From positions 1-64,000 of the forward strand of contig NZ_NEJP01000003.1 in assembly GCF_002113125.1 (NCBI RefSeq): DNA of 64,000 nt, given 5' to 3'. The notes beneath the pieces were generated by a model, which saw nothing but the letters and a program-made list of their open reading frames with translations, made no database searches and was not told where the DNA came from. A program made the position numbers and the translations under genes. Shown here piece after piece: positions 46,218 to 55,797 of the stretch; the stretch's first letter is position 1; every line of letters begins with the position of its first letter. The stretch comes from Pseudomonas sp. B20(2017) (GTDB lineage Bacteria > Pseudomonadota > Gammaproteobacteria > Pseudomonadales > Pseudomonadaceae).

Positions 46218-47033
46218 TCAGGAATTGTCTTGCGCGCGTGTCCGCAAAGAAATTTGCTTCGCGTAGGCCTTGGGCGACTGGCCGGTGTGCTGGCGAAAGC
46301 AGCTATAGAAAGCCGACAGCGAATTGAAACCGGCGGCGAAAGCCAGTTCATCGATGCGCAGCGGCGGCGTAGCGTTGTCCAGCGACTGCAATAGATGTTG
46401 CAGACGAGCCTGATTGACGTACCGGTAGAAACTTTGCCCCAGCACCTGATTCAGCAAATAAGAAATCTGGTTGCGGCTGTACCCGCACTCCTTCGCCACC
46501 CGTTGCAGATCGAGTTCGGGGTCGAGATACGGTTGCTGACGCTGGAAATACTGCTGCAAGTCATCGGCCATGAAACTCAACTGGCGTGGCGACAGACCGA
46601 GGCGACTCACCGCCGGACGTTGGCTGGTTGCCGTAGGGCTGTCGGCCTGTTCGCGCACCAGCGACGCATATTCGTTGACCCGCCAGATCTGCCCGTCCTT
46701 GACGGTGATCGCTTCGCTGGAGCGAAACGACACCAGCCCGTTGCCGCCGCGCAGCGTCACTTCGTATTGAATGAAGGCGGTGTTGCCGTCGATGCGGATG
46801 CGGTCGCAATGCTCCAGCGCTTCGTCGGATTCGCGCGGCATGCTGACCCGGACGTACTCGCGCAACTCGTCGAGGCCGAGCACGCGGTTCTGGAAGAAAT
46901 CGTTGTACTGAATGTCCGGGTGGTACAGCGCCATCACGCCATCCAGGTCCCGGTGTTTCCAGCACAGGTGATAGCGCATGACCGTTTCGGCCGTGGCCCG
47001 CGTCTGTTCCGGGCCGTCATCATCGGCGTGCAT
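46218..47033 (-). CDS. AraC-family regulator with N-terminal SnoaL-like domain
   Basis: A 271-residue regulator. Residues 10-125 form an NTF2/SnoaL-like alpha+beta barrel (RYHLCWKHRDLDGVMALYHPDIQY, FIQYEVTLRGGNGLVSFRSSEAITVKDGQIWRVNEY), an uncommon sensor for this class that could bind a small ligand. The last 110 residues hold the two AraC HTH motifs (LQRVAKECGYSRNQISYLLNQ and IDELAFAAGFNSLSAFYSCFRQHTG). It precedes the FAD oxidase by 51 bases on the same strand and probably controls this set. ATG 47033 is chosen; the longer reading has no domain value. Confidence 0.88.
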   Translation of the reverse strand: MHADDDGPEQTRATAETVMRYHLCWKHRDLDGVMALYHPDIQYNDFFQNRVLGLDELREYVRVSMPRESDEALEHCDRIRIDGNTAFIQYEVTLRGGNGLVSFRSSEAITVKDGQIWRVNEYASLVREQADSPTATSQRPAVSRLGLSPRQLSFMADDLQQYFQRQQPYLDPELDLQRVAKECGYSRNQISYLLNQVLGQSFYRYVNQARLQHLLQSLDNATPPLRIDELAFAAGFNSLSAFYSCFRQHTGQSPKAYAKQISLRTRAQDNS

Positions 47034-47297
47034 AAGGGGCTCTTGGAAAAAGAACCGAGCTTGCCCAACTTCTGGTCCTGCATCAACAACCCGACCGTAA
47101 TGGCACTTTGGCGACGATTGGGGTGGACCGTGACTTACATCAAAAAAATCCGCGCAATCGCTAAATGAACTGAAAATTCTCACAGGAATTTCACATCCAG
47201 ATGCTACTTTTAAAGGCAGTCACCGGTTGAGCCAATGAAGGCTCTTCCCACCTACCATGAGCAAACGGAAGCGCTCGATGAAGAAGGCGGGCAACAC

Positions 47298-47570
47298 ATG
47301 AATAAAGGGTCAAGCAAGGTCACGTTCCCCAATGCCTGCCAGCTGATGCGCTGGCATTTTCATCCCATGGGTTTCGAGGCGACCATGGATGCGCCGGGCA
47401 GTCTGGTCGCGCGCCTGTTCGATCGGGCCAGCGGCGAAACCCTGATCGCGATCGCCGGCATTCCCTGTGCCACGGTGATGAACGCGGCGGATGTGGAGCG
47501 AATAATCGAAGCTGTTGAGGACGAACTGGAGGCTTTTATTCCTCCGGAATCGCTCAAGAGTTACGCGTAA
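47298..47570 (+). CDS. DUF1652-family protein
   Basis: A 90-residue protein of the Pseudomonas DUF1652 family: a first helix with QLMRWHFHPMGFEATMD, then SLVARLFDRASGETLIAIAGIPCATVMNAADVERIIEAVEDEL. Function is unknown; members are small, soluble and common in this genus. ATG 47298 has GAAGGCGGG upstream; an ATG at 47235 would add 21 residues. A terminator follows at 47586. Confidence 0.85.
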   Translation: MNKGSSKVTFPNACQLMRWHFHPMGFEATMDAPGSLVARLFDRASGETLIAIAGIPCATVMNAADVERIIEAVEDELEAFIPPESLKSYA

Positions 47571-47585
47571 CTAACTGATTTTCAA

Positions 47586-47615
47586 TAAAAAGCCCGCCAT
47601 GTGCGGGCTTTTTTA
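47586..47615. terminator. Bidirectional terminator
   Basis: AAAAAGCCCGC and GCGGGCTTTTTT form a clean stem with a CATGT loop between the convergent DUF1652 gene and the helicase gene, so it serves both. Confidence 0.92.
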
Positions 47616-47627
47616 TGGGCGCTGAAT

Positions 47628-50102
47628 TCAGGCTGTTTTCTTTTCCGGACGATGATCGACGAAGAACGGTTTGCCTTTGGCAACCCGGTCCGAAGCCCGG
47701 GGCATGTTGACCGCCTGAGTGTCTTGCGGCTCGACGTACCAGTAACAGTGGCTGACCGCGCGAGTTATGCCGACGTAGGCCAAGCGCAGGATTTCGTCTT
47801 TTTGCGCGCTGTCGTACGGCTCGCTGTCGCCGGCCTTGCCCAGCCCAGCCATGCGATACAGCTGATTCTTGTACGGCGAACTGGTCAGGTGCTGGCAATC
47901 GCCCAGCAGAAAAACCGCGTCGGCCTGCAGCCCTTTGGCGCTGTGATAGGTCAATTGTTTCAGGCGCCGCGATTCGTACGGCAAGCTAGAATCTACATTA
48001 ACTACAGACTGAATATGCTGCTCTATCAATAACTTATCGCTACTTTTTCGATAGAGCATCAGGATTGAATCGCCCTTTCGATAGTGTTCCGCCAAGCGCT
48101 GGCCGAGCGCCTGATCGTCGCGCTCCAGTACGTTGACCGGTTGCAACGGTCTCTCCTCGCCGCTCGCTTTGGCCTTCTTGCCCGGGATCGCCGGCGCTGC
48201 ACGAACGATGTGCTCCGCCGCGTCGATGATGTGCTGATGGCTGCGATAGTTGTCGCTGAGCATCACCCGGGTCGTGTTCGGCGACGGGAACTCCTTGTTG
48301 AATTCCATGAAGTAGCTCGGCGAACTGCCGCGCCAACCGTAGATCGATTGCCAGTCATCGCCTACGCAAAGCAGCGACGATCGCTGCGCGCCTCGTCCGA
48401 CATGCATCGCTGGGCCGCGACTACGTATTTCCGACAGACTGGCGCGAATCCACGAGACGATCTGCGGCGAAACGTCCTGAAACTCATCGATCATCAGGTG
48501 CGACATCGGCCGCAGTAATTCATCGCTGAGCAGTTTGAAGTTTTCCGGCGAGAGCTCGCTGAACAGTGCAAACATGCGGTTGTAGGTCATGACCGGTGGC
48601 TTCTGATCCAGCAAATGGTCTTCCAGCGCTCGCCAGAAAAGACTCAAGGCTTCGAAGAAAAACCGGTCCGGATCGTCCTTGGCGAAACTCATTCGGCCAA
48701 CGGCGTCCGGCACATCCAGGCCCAGGTTCTCGATGAAACCGGCGGCGGCAACAAAACAGTCCAGCAACGGCGCGGACGCCAGCTCGCCTTTGACCTTGTA
48801 ATCGAAGCCGGGACCGGCGCTGACATCGCCTGCAAGCGTGGCCAATAATCGTTTTGATGACTCGTAACTATCAAGCCAAATCAATGGTTTACGACAGAAA
48901 GCTTGAAACAGGGTGCGCTTGACTGCCCACTCTGCACGCACTGTCAGCTTGGCGTTGGGACGGCAGACCTGCGGGTTTTCCCGAGGGTCGAAACCCAATA
49001 CCACCCAGGCATCCAGGCTCGGAATGTAGCCGTGGCAATGGAATGACGCGCCGTTGATTTCGAATGTCTGACGGCTGGGTTCGATGCCCTTGATCGGCCA
49101 GGCGTCGGCGCGGAGCCACAAGTCCTCGATCATGTCGCACAGCTCTTCATCGCGGCGAGCCGCCAGCTCTGTTACAGCGACGCGCTTCTGCACGTCCGGG
49201 TGATCGCGCTCCAGCTCCTTGAGCTGCAAGGCGTGCCGGGACAACGGCTGGATCAGTTGTGCAAAGCGCGGGTCTTCTTTGTAGAGACGGTGGTAACAGG
49301 CGTTGAGCTGCTGGCGCTGTGCGTCGTTGATGCGCAGATCAAACGGATTGCTGTCGACGTCTTCATCCCCACCCGGCGCGCGGTGGCTGAGGTTTTCGAA
49401 TGCCTGCAAGCGCTCGAATCCCGGCAGGCTGCGAACCATCGGCAAGATCCGCGAGTGAAAGGTGCGCACCAGATCCCGTGCATCTTTCTGACTGAGTGCC
49501 CGGCCCCACAACGCGAAAAGTTCGATCAGTTTGTTGATGAAGTCCTTGCGCGACTCTCGAGTGAACGTCACCACGGTCATCGAATCGAGCTCGAAGCCCA
49601 GATAATGAGTCAGCAGCAGGATCCGCAGCACCAGCGTGGTCGACTTGCCGGCTCCGGCGCCGGCAATCACCGAAGTTGACGGGGTATCGCTGAAGATCAT
49701 CTTCCACTGCGCCGCGCTCGGCTGGGCGTGGGCCGGCAACAGACGCGCGACGTCAGCTTTCATGCGTTTCTTCAGTTCAGCGCTAAGCGGCAGTCGCCAG
49801 TCGTCGAACAGGTGATTATCGATACCCGGCGGGCGATGCTCGGTATTGCGGCTGTCGCGGATCAACAAGACCTGGCGACCCTCTTCCAGCCCGTCAGCCT
49901 TGCCTTCCTTGTACCCGTAATCCACGCCGGCGGTATGCCCGCTGCGAAAACCGTCAGCTTGGCCGTGCAGCCACGAGGCCCGGTGCTGAGCACGCAGCTG
50001 CGTCAGACCGTGGCCAAGGAAACGCGCCGCCAGGCGTTTGAACCAGGGCATTTCGGCCAGGGGGCGAAGTTCGGGAGGAAGATCGGGGGTGTGTTGCGCC
50101 AC
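47628..50102 (-). CDS. UvrD/HelD-like superfamily 1 DNA helicase
   Basis: An 824-residue helicase. Walker A is STSVIAGAGAGKSTTLVLR (about residues 144-162), the Walker B region is SHLMIDEFQDVSPQIVSW, the Q motif-like GDDWQSIYGWRGSS follows, and the C-terminus has LTYHSAKGLQADAVFLLG and AYVGITRAVSHCYW. The N-terminal 125 residues contain a Gly/Tyr-rich stretch (SGHTAGVDYGYKEGKADGLEEG) that UvrD itself lacks. A domain inserted at about 320-440 resembles a nuclease-like or DNA-junction part, unassigned here. It probably acts in recombination or repair. Confidence 0.88.
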   Translation of the reverse strand: MAQHTPDLPPELRPLAEMPWFKRLAARFLGHGLTQLRAQHRASWLHGQADGFRSGHTAGVDYGYKEGKADGLEEGRQVLLIRDSRNTEHRPPGIDNHLFDDWRLPLSAELKKRMKADVARLLPAHAQPSAAQWKMIFSDTPSTSVIAGAGAGKSTTLVLRILLLTHYLGFELDSMTVVTFTRESRKDFINKLIELFALWGRALSQKDARDLVRTFHSRILPMVRSLPGFERLQAFENLSHRAPGGDEDVDSNPFDLRINDAQRQQLNACYHRLYKEDPRFAQLIQPLSRHALQLKELERDHPDVQKRVAVTELAARRDEELCDMIEDLWLRADAWPIKGIEPSRQTFEINGASFHCHGYIPSLDAWVVLGFDPRENPQVCRPNAKLTVRAEWAVKRTLFQAFCRKPLIWLDSYESSKRLLATLAGDVSAGPGFDYKVKGELASAPLLDCFVAAAGFIENLGLDVPDAVGRMSFAKDDPDRFFFEALSLFWRALEDHLLDQKPPVMTYNRMFALFSELSPENFKLLSDELLRPMSHLMIDEFQDVSPQIVSWIRASLSEIRSRGPAMHVGRGAQRSSLLCVGDDWQSIYGWRGSSPSYFMEFNKEFPSPNTTRVMLSDNYRSHQHIIDAAEHIVRAAPAIPGKKAKASGEERPLQPVNVLERDDQALGQRLAEHYRKGDSILMLYRKSSDKLLIEQHIQSVVNVDSSLPYESRRLKQLTYHSAKGLQADAVFLLGDCQHLTSSPYKNQLYRMAGLGKAGDSEPYDSAQKDEILRLAYVGITRAVSHCYWYVEPQDTQAVNMPRASDRVAKGKPFFVDHRPEKKTA

Positions 50103-50381
50103 GCTGACGGACTCCGGATGTGAGGCTGTTGAGGGCTATGGTGTCTGCATTTGCTTTTTTGTTCTAGCGAAATGCTTACAGGTCATTGGTTTAGGCGATG
50201 AATTGAAGGTGGGATGAGACGGTTTTGAACCTTTTTTATATCAATCGATTCGATGGGAATACTGCACTTTTTACGCTTTTTATCGATGATCGACTGATAG
50301 ATGATGCTTGCCATCAATCACCCGGTCTCGCTTCGTGGCTCAGGCATCACGCCCCATGACGAACCTTTTGAGGAGACGATC

Positions 50382-51077
50382 ATGCTTGAACTCAGACCTT
50401 TCAGCTCGCTGGGCGGCGCCCATCACGGCTGGTTGGATGCCCATCACCATTTTTCGTTCGCCGAGTACTACGATCCGCAACGCATGAGCTGGGGCAACCT
50501 GCGTGTGTGGAACGACGACATCATTGCCGCCGGCACGGGTTTCCCTACTCACCCGCACCGCGACATGGAGATCATCACCTACGTGCGTGAAGGTGCGATC
50601 AGCCATCAGGACAACCTGGGCAACAAAGGCCGTACCGAAGCGGGCGACGTGCAAGTGATGAGCGCCGGCACCGGGATCGCCCACAGCGAATACAACCTGG
50701 AAGCCACGGACACCAAGATTTTCCAGATCTGGATTCTGCCAACCGAAACCGGCGCACCGCCGTCCTGGGGCGCCAAACCGTTCCCAAAAGGCGACCGCGA
50801 AGGTTTCGTGACCCTCGCCAGCGGCAAGGACGGGGACGATCAGAGTCTGCGTATCCGCGCTGACGCGCGTTTGGTGGCGGCCAATATCAAGGCCGGGGAA
50901 ACGGCTGAATACCGCCTCGATGCAGGACGCCGGGCGTACCTGGTTCCGGCTACGGGCGTGATTGAAGTCAATGGCTTGCGCGCACAAGCTCGAGACGGTG
51001 TAGCGGTGGCTGATGAACAGGTGTTGACTGTCACGGCGCTGGAAGACAGCGAAATCGTATTGGTGGATCTCGCCTGA
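50382..51077 (+). CDS. Pirin/YhaK-family bicupin protein
   Basis: A 231-residue two-cupin protein. Metal ligands are visible in FPTHPHRDMEIITYV (two His), then SHQDNLGNKG and SAGTGIAHSEYN (His and Glu), the standard pirin set. Pirins act as quercetin dioxygenase-like enzymes or redox sensors; YhaK of E. coli is a close comparison. ATG 50382 follows GAGGAG by 6-7 bases and gives the family start, LELRPFSSLGGAHHGWLD. The 279-base region before it holds AT-rich DNA with no gene and probably the promoters of both divergent genes. Confidence 0.92.
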   Translation: MLELRPFSSLGGAHHGWLDAHHHFSFAEYYDPQRMSWGNLRVWNDDIIAAGTGFPTHPHRDMEIITYVREGAISHQDNLGNKGRTEAGDVQVMSAGTGIAHSEYNLEATDTKIFQIWILPTETGAPPSWGAKPFPKGDREGFVTLASGKDGDDQSLRIRADARLVAANIKAGETAEYRLDAGRRAYLVPATGVIEVNGLRAQARDGVAVADEQVLTVTALEDSEIVLVDLA

Positions 51078-51096
51078 TCGCATGAATCGCGGGCAC

Positions 51097-51126
51097 AAAA
51101 AAGGGCGACCTCAGGGTCGCCCTTTT
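51097..51126. terminator. Terminator between pirin and pgm genes
   Basis: AAAAGGGCGACC and GGTCGCCCTTTT form a strong stem around a TCA-type loop with A and T flanks. It serves both convergent genes. Confidence 0.92.
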
Positions 51127-51139
51127 CCGTTGCCTGGAT

Positions 51140-52786
51140 TTACTGGGTGCTGATCGCACCGTCTACCAGAGTCTGCGCTTCAGCCACCAGTTGCTTGAGG
51201 TGGTGGTCGCCGATGAAGCTTTCGGCGTAGATCTTGTAGATGTCTTCGGTGCCCGACGGACGCGCAGCGAACCAGCCGTTTTCGGTCATCACTTTCAGGC
51301 CGCCAATGGCCTGATCGTTGCCTGGAGCCTTGCTGAGAATGCTCTGGATCTTCTCGCCCGCCAGCTCGGTCGAGGTGACCTGCTCCGGCGACAGCTTGCT
51401 CAGCAGCGCTTTTTGCTCAGGATTGGCCCTGGCGTCGACACGCACCGAGAACGGCTCGCCCAGCTCATCAGTCAGAGCACGGTAGGCCTGGCTCGGGTCG
51501 CGGCCGGTACGGGCAGTCATTTCAGCGGCCAACAGGGCTGGAATCAGGCCGTCCTTGTCGGTGCTCCAGACGCCGCCGTCCTTGCGCAGGAACGAGGCGC
51601 CGGCGCTTTCTTCGCCGCCAAAACCCAGCGAGCCGTCGAACAGACCATCGGCAAACCATTTGAAGCCGACCGGCACTTCGTACAGGCGACGGCCCAGACG
51701 CTTGGCCACGCGATCGATCAGACCGCTGCTGACCACGGTTTTGCCCACGGCTGCGTCGGCACGCCATTGCGGACGGTTCTGGAACAGGTAGTCGATAGAC
51801 ACCGCCAGATAATTGTTCGGTGCCAGCAGACCGCCGGATGGCGTGACGATGCCGTGGCGATCGTGATCCGGGTCGCAGGCGAAGGCCACGTCAAAGCGTT
51901 CTTTGAGACCGATCAGGCCTTGCATGGCATGGCTGGACGATGGGTCCATGCGAATCTGCCCGTCCCAGTCGACGGTCATGAAGCGGAACGTCGAATCGAC
52001 TTCCTTGTTCACCACGTCCAGGTCCAGACGATAGTGCTCGGCAATCGCCGACCAGTAGCGCACCCCTGCTCCGCCCAGCGGATCGACGCCCAGGCGCAGT
52101 TTGGCGCCGCGAATGGCATCGAAGTCGATGACGTTGATCAGGTCGGCCACGTAGGTGTTGACGTAGTCGTGGCGATGGGTGGTGCTGGCCTTGAGCGCCT
52201 GCTCGTAGCTGATGCGTTTGACGCCGGCCAGTTTGTTGGCCAGCAACTCGTTGGCCTTCGCTTCGATCCACTTGGTGATGTGGGTGTCGGCCGGGCCACC
52301 GTTGGTTGGGTTGTACTTGTAACCGCCGCTTTGCGGTGGATTGTGCGACGGCGTGATGACGATGCCGTCAGCCAGACCGGACGTACGACCACGGTTGTAG
52401 CAAAGAATGGCGTGGGAAACCGCCGGGGTCGGGGTGTATTCATCACCTTCGGCGATCATTACGGTCACGCCGTTGGCCGCCAGCACTTCCAGGGCGCTGG
52501 CCCCGGCCGGGGTCGACAGTGCATGCGTGTCGATACCAACGAACAGCGGCCCGGTGATGCCCTGGGCCTCGCGATACAGGCAGATCGCCTGGCTGATAGC
52601 CAGCACGTGCCATTCGTTGAAACTCAAATCAAAGGAGCTACCCCGGTGCCCGGAGGTGCCGAACGCCACTCGCTGGGTGGAAACCGAGGCGTCGGGTTGA
52701 CCGGTGTAGTACGCCGTTACCAGTCGCGGGATATCGACCAACAATTCTGCCGGTGCCGGTTTGCCCGCAAAAGGACTGAGTGTCAT
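51140..52786 (-). CDS. pgm: Phosphoglucomutase (alpha-D-glucose phosphate-specific)
   Basis: A 548-residue phosphohexomutase that interconverts glucose-1- and glucose-6-phosphate. The phosphoserine is in [18 protein letters not shown]. The metal loop is [15 protein letters not shown] (DxDxD-like), the sugar loop is [14 protein letters not shown], and the phosphate-binding loop is [16 protein letters not shown]. The length matches E. coli Pgm (546). It feeds UDP-glucose and storage or exopolysaccharide synthesis. No obvious operon partner is nearby. Confidence 0.96.
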   Translation of the reverse strand: MTLSPFAGKPAPAELLVDIPRLVTAYYTGQPDASVSTQRVAFGTSGHRGSSFDLSFNEWHVLAISQAICLYREAQGITGPLFVGIDTHALSTPAGASALEVLAANGVTVMIAEGDEYTPTPAVSHAILCYNRGRTSGLADGIVITPSHNPPQSGGYKYNPTNGGPADTHITKWIEAKANELLANKLAGVKRISYEQALKASTTHRHDYVNTYVADLINVIDFDAIRGAKLRLGVDPLGGAGVRYWSAIAEHYRLDLDVVNKEVDSTFRFMTVDWDGQIRMDPSSSHAMQGLIGLKERFDVAFACDPDHDRHGIVTPSGGLLAPNNYLAVSIDYLFQNRPQWRADAAVGKTVVSSGLIDRVAKRLGRRLYEVPVGFKWFADGLFDGSLGFGGEESAGASFLRKDGGVWSTDKDGLIPALLAAEMTARTGRDPSQAYRALTDELGEPFSVRVDARANPEQKALLSKLSPEQVTSTELAGEKIQSILSKAPGNDQAIGGLKVMTENGWFAARPSGTEDIYKIYAESFIGDHHLKQLVAEAQTLVDGAISTQ

Positions 52787-52862
52787 GCAAAACCTCTGAA
52801 ATAGAGTGGTTCAGGAAATTACAGCGGAGTTTACTGGCAGTTAGACCGGAGCGCGACGGGAA

Positions 52863-54293
52863 CTATCCGGTGCAAAGGGAGTGTTTAAACACATCCGTCC
52901 GCGGGGCCAATCGCAATGCGTCCCCGAGCAGTCCGACAAGTATTAACAGCTCGTCCTCCGCTCCGCCGGTCACACCAAGACGCAGGCTCTGATCATGCAA
53001 TCCCTGAATACTGAACAACTCCCCAGGTGCAATCAATACGTTTTGTTTCAGCAGTCTTTGAAACACCGCGTCCATTGTTATCGGGTGCCGGGAACGAAGC
53101 CAGATCGTGCCGCCGCCCTGCGGCTCGACAACATCCAGCATTTCCCCCAGGCGTTCATGTATGAGTTCGATCCATGGCGTGCGTCGTTCCCTGAGTTGAC
53201 GTTTGAGAACGCTCAGATGCAGATCGACTCGTCCGCTTGCATGCAGACGCGCAATGGCTCTCTGGCGGATCGGAGATAGGCGGAACGAACGCAGCAGGAA
53301 ATGACGTTGCAGATCAGGGTGCCATTGCCGCGACAGTACAAAGCCGTAGGGAGCCTCGACGCCGATATATTTCTCGAACGAGGAAAACACCAACAAGCGA
53401 TCAGGGTCCAGCAGCTCGCGCAGCGGCCGGTCCTCCATGTCGTCCAGCAACTCGCCATGACAGTCGTTTTCCAGCACCCAGGTCCCATGGCTTACGAGCA
53501 ACTGCGCAATCGCATGACGGTTGTCCCGAGGAAATCGACTGCCATGGGGCATCCGCAATTTCGAGGACAGCAGGATCAGGCGAACAGGTTCGGCGGTGAG
53601 CAACGCTTCGAGTTTTTCTGTATCAAACGTACCGTCAGTTTGCACCGGCAATTCGATGACCCGCACGTCGAAAGACTGGAGCAGGCGCAGGATCACCCAT
53701 TCGCAGGGTGATTCGACCAGTACGGTTGCGTGGCGCAGTTCGAGGACTGCGATCAGTATTTCCAGCACCCCTCTCATGTCCGCACCGATATAGACATCCT
53801 CGGCATGCCAGCTATGTGTCGCGGATGAGGTGTAACGCGCTGCGAGCAATGTGCGCAATTCAAGCTCGCCGCAAGGCTGGGCCGGTGCTTGCAGGTGCCT
53901 TGGATACTGGCGCAATAACTCTCTCTCCAGCATCAGCAGCGGACGATCCAGAGGTTGAACCGAGGCCGGGTCATCAGCGCTCAATACCCGCATGCCGGAG
54001 CATCTGGCGTTGACATAGACCGTTTCCAGCAGGTCCCCGCCTCGCCCCGGGGTCATGAACGCTGATGTCGGTTGCGCGAAATAACCCGACTTGGCCACGG
54101 AATAGACCCGGCCTTCTTTCTCCAGCAAGGCATATGCGTACTGGATGGTCGAAATTGACACGCTCAACCGTTCGGCAAGCTGCCTTAACGATGGCAGGCG
54201 AATCGCCCCCTGATTGCCCGGCTCATTGATCAGTTGGGTCAGGTAGCGATAGACCGCCTGATAGGCAAAATCAGTTTCTCGCGAAATGCTCAT
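52863..54293 (-). CDS. MocR/GntR-type transcriptional regulator with aminotransferase domain
   Basis: A 476-residue MocR regulator. Residues 1-75 are a GntR winged helix (LPSLRQLAERLSVSISTIQY, YSVAKSGYFAQP). The rest is a fold-type I aminotransferase domain. The candidate PLP lysine lies in LLVFSSFEKYIGVEAPYGFV; this departs from the usual SFSK motif of the family, so PLP binding should be tested. SPCEWVILRLLQSFDV and SSKLRMPHGSRFP suggest the sugar-phosphate and PLP contact region. It follows the unassigned 484-residue gene by 49 bases on the same strand, so it likely controls that gene or its own operon. Confidence 0.88.
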   Translation of the reverse strand: MSISRETDFAYQAVYRYLTQLINEPGNQGAIRLPSLRQLAERLSVSISTIQYAYALLEKEGRVYSVAKSGYFAQPTSAFMTPGRGGDLLETVYVNARCSGMRVLSADDPASVQPLDRPLLMLERELLRQYPRHLQAPAQPCGELELRTLLAARYTSSATHSWHAEDVYIGADMRGVLEILIAVLELRHATVLVESPCEWVILRLLQSFDVRVIELPVQTDGTFDTEKLEALLTAEPVRLILLSSKLRMPHGSRFPRDNRHAIAQLLVSHGTWVLENDCHGELLDDMEDRPLRELLDPDRLLVFSSFEKYIGVEAPYGFVLSRQWHPDLQRHFLLRSFRLSPIRQRAIARLHASGRVDLHLSVLKRQLRERRTPWIELIHERLGEMLDVVEPQGGGTIWLRSRHPITMDAVFQRLLKQNVLIAPGELFSIQGLHDQSLRLGVTGGAEDELLILVGLLGDALRLAPRTDVFKHSLCTG

Positions 54294-54342
54294 GAGCCAG
54301 TGTCCACATCATTTTTCCCGTGCTCGAGCGATACGATCACCT

Positions 54343-55797
54343 TCACCCTTCCGCCGAACGGTCACCCAGGGAGACCTCGCGATCTGACAGCTCCGGTTTT
54401 TTCGCTGCCGGCATGTCCATCCGGATGCCGCCCATCGCGTACAAACGGCTGATCAGCCGGACGGGCAATCCGCTGACATCGGTCATCCATTGCAATACTT
54501 GCTCCGGTGCGTGCAACCCCTGCATGGCGCGGTGCAGTTCCGGCATCGCGACCAGCATGCCCGGATGGCAGGTGCGCAAAAAACGCTCAAGCCCGACACC
54601 ACCATCGATAAAGGGGGCGAACAGCAGACAGGTCAGTTGTGGTTCATTGACGCTGAAGTTTCGTTGCAGAGATGAGGTAGCCAGCGATCTGTGTTCGTCG
54701 AGATCGGACAGATTGCCGAATGTCGCGAGGAAACGTTCGCAGAGCTGTTCCGGCGCGCCACTGCGACGCATCGACGCCAGACAGTTCTGCAAATACTCCG
54801 CCACACCGTCTTCGTAGCTGCGCCCTTCGATATGACTGGCCTGCAGGCCGCTCAGGTAAGCCCCTATCAAGGGATCGGCGCATTCGCCGGTACGGACTTC
54901 GAACATCAGTTCATCGGCCTGGAAGCCGAGGAAGTCACTGAGCAAGGGCCATCGTTCCTCCATCTTGCCGACAACCACGTCGTCGATGCCGATGTAGCTG
55001 GTACGTCGGCAGGCCTCGAACTCTCCAAGCGGTCGCCATGATGCCAGTTCCGCTTCGGGGTACAACGCGCGGTAACAATCACCGCCCATGCTGTCGAGCA
55101 AGCTGAACAGTTCACCGAATCCGCCAGCCGTTCTCGGCAAAGCGCCAATGTTCGCCTTGCGCGCGGCTCGATCCAGACCTTCGATGAATTGCTCCTGATT
55201 GCTCACGCTTTCACTGCCGATCAACGCATCGACACCATTGCTCCAGCGTGCGACCTGACCGTAGAACTCGGCCGTGGTCAGATACAGGTCATCCCATAGC
55301 ACCAGCCCCTCATCCCATCCGCGACGATGCCCCAACATCAGCAGATTCAAGCGACCGGCCTCACGGCCTTCGTCGCTGACGCACGTCTGATGACTGAAAG
55401 GGAGCACCTCGCGATGATCCACCATCAGAAGCTCAACCCGCGGATCGTCATACAGAAACAACGCGCCGAAACTACGATGCATGTTTTGCAATGCCGAGGC
55501 CGGCGCGCCGCTCCAGCGCTGGGTCGCAACCCGCAACTGGAACGTACCCGGCGCGCGTCCGGCGATACTCAATTGCGCCGCACGCAACAGAGCCAGGTTG
55601 TAGCAACAGTCACGTGTGCCGGACTGATTCACCAGGACCTTGAACTCTCCGATGCGATCCATACCGCCAGCAGCGACCGCCAATCGCTGAATCAGCAGTT
55701 GCAACGCCGTACGCTCGGCACGGGAAAAGAAACTCAGCAGGCGCTGCAATACTTGCTGGTAGACATAGTTCATTGCCTGATCATGGATCGTGCTCAT
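54343..55797 (-). CDS. Unassigned 484-residue cytoplasmic protein
   Basis: I do not recognise this protein. It has no signal peptide or membrane helix. It begins with a helical MNYVYQQVLQRLLSFFSRAERTALQL and has mixed alpha/beta content with several charged Asp- or Glu-rich loops (ALFLYDDPRVELLMVDHREV, EGLVLWDDLYLTTAEFYGQV). Eight or so cysteines are scattered (one pair is DCCYN). A few strands recall a substrate-binding or nucleotidyl-type fold but no motif is firm. It leads a two-gene set with the MocR regulator 49 bases downstream. ATG 55797 has GGTGA nearby and is better than earlier in-frame starts. Function is unknown. Confidence 0.8.
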   Translation of the reverse strand: MSTIHDQAMNYVYQQVLQRLLSFFSRAERTALQLLIQRLAVAAGGMDRIGEFKVLVNQSGTRDCCYNLALLRAAQLSIAGRAPGTFQLRVATQRWSGAPASALQNMHRSFGALFLYDDPRVELLMVDHREVLPFSHQTCVSDEGREAGRLNLLMLGHRRGWDEGLVLWDDLYLTTAEFYGQVARWSNGVDALIGSESVSNQEQFIEGLDRAARKANIGALPRTAGGFGELFSLLDSMGGDCYRALYPEAELASWRPLGEFEACRRTSYIGIDDVVVGKMEERWPLLSDFLGFQADELMFEVRTGECADPLIGAYLSGLQASHIEGRSYEDGVAEYLQNCLASMRRSGAPEQLCERFLATFGNLSDLDEHRSLATSSLQRNFSVNEPQLTCLLFAPFIDGGVGLERFLRTCHPGMLVAMPELHRAMQGLHAPEQVLQWMTDVSGLPVRLISRLYAMGGIRMDMPAAKKPELSDREVSLGDRSAEG

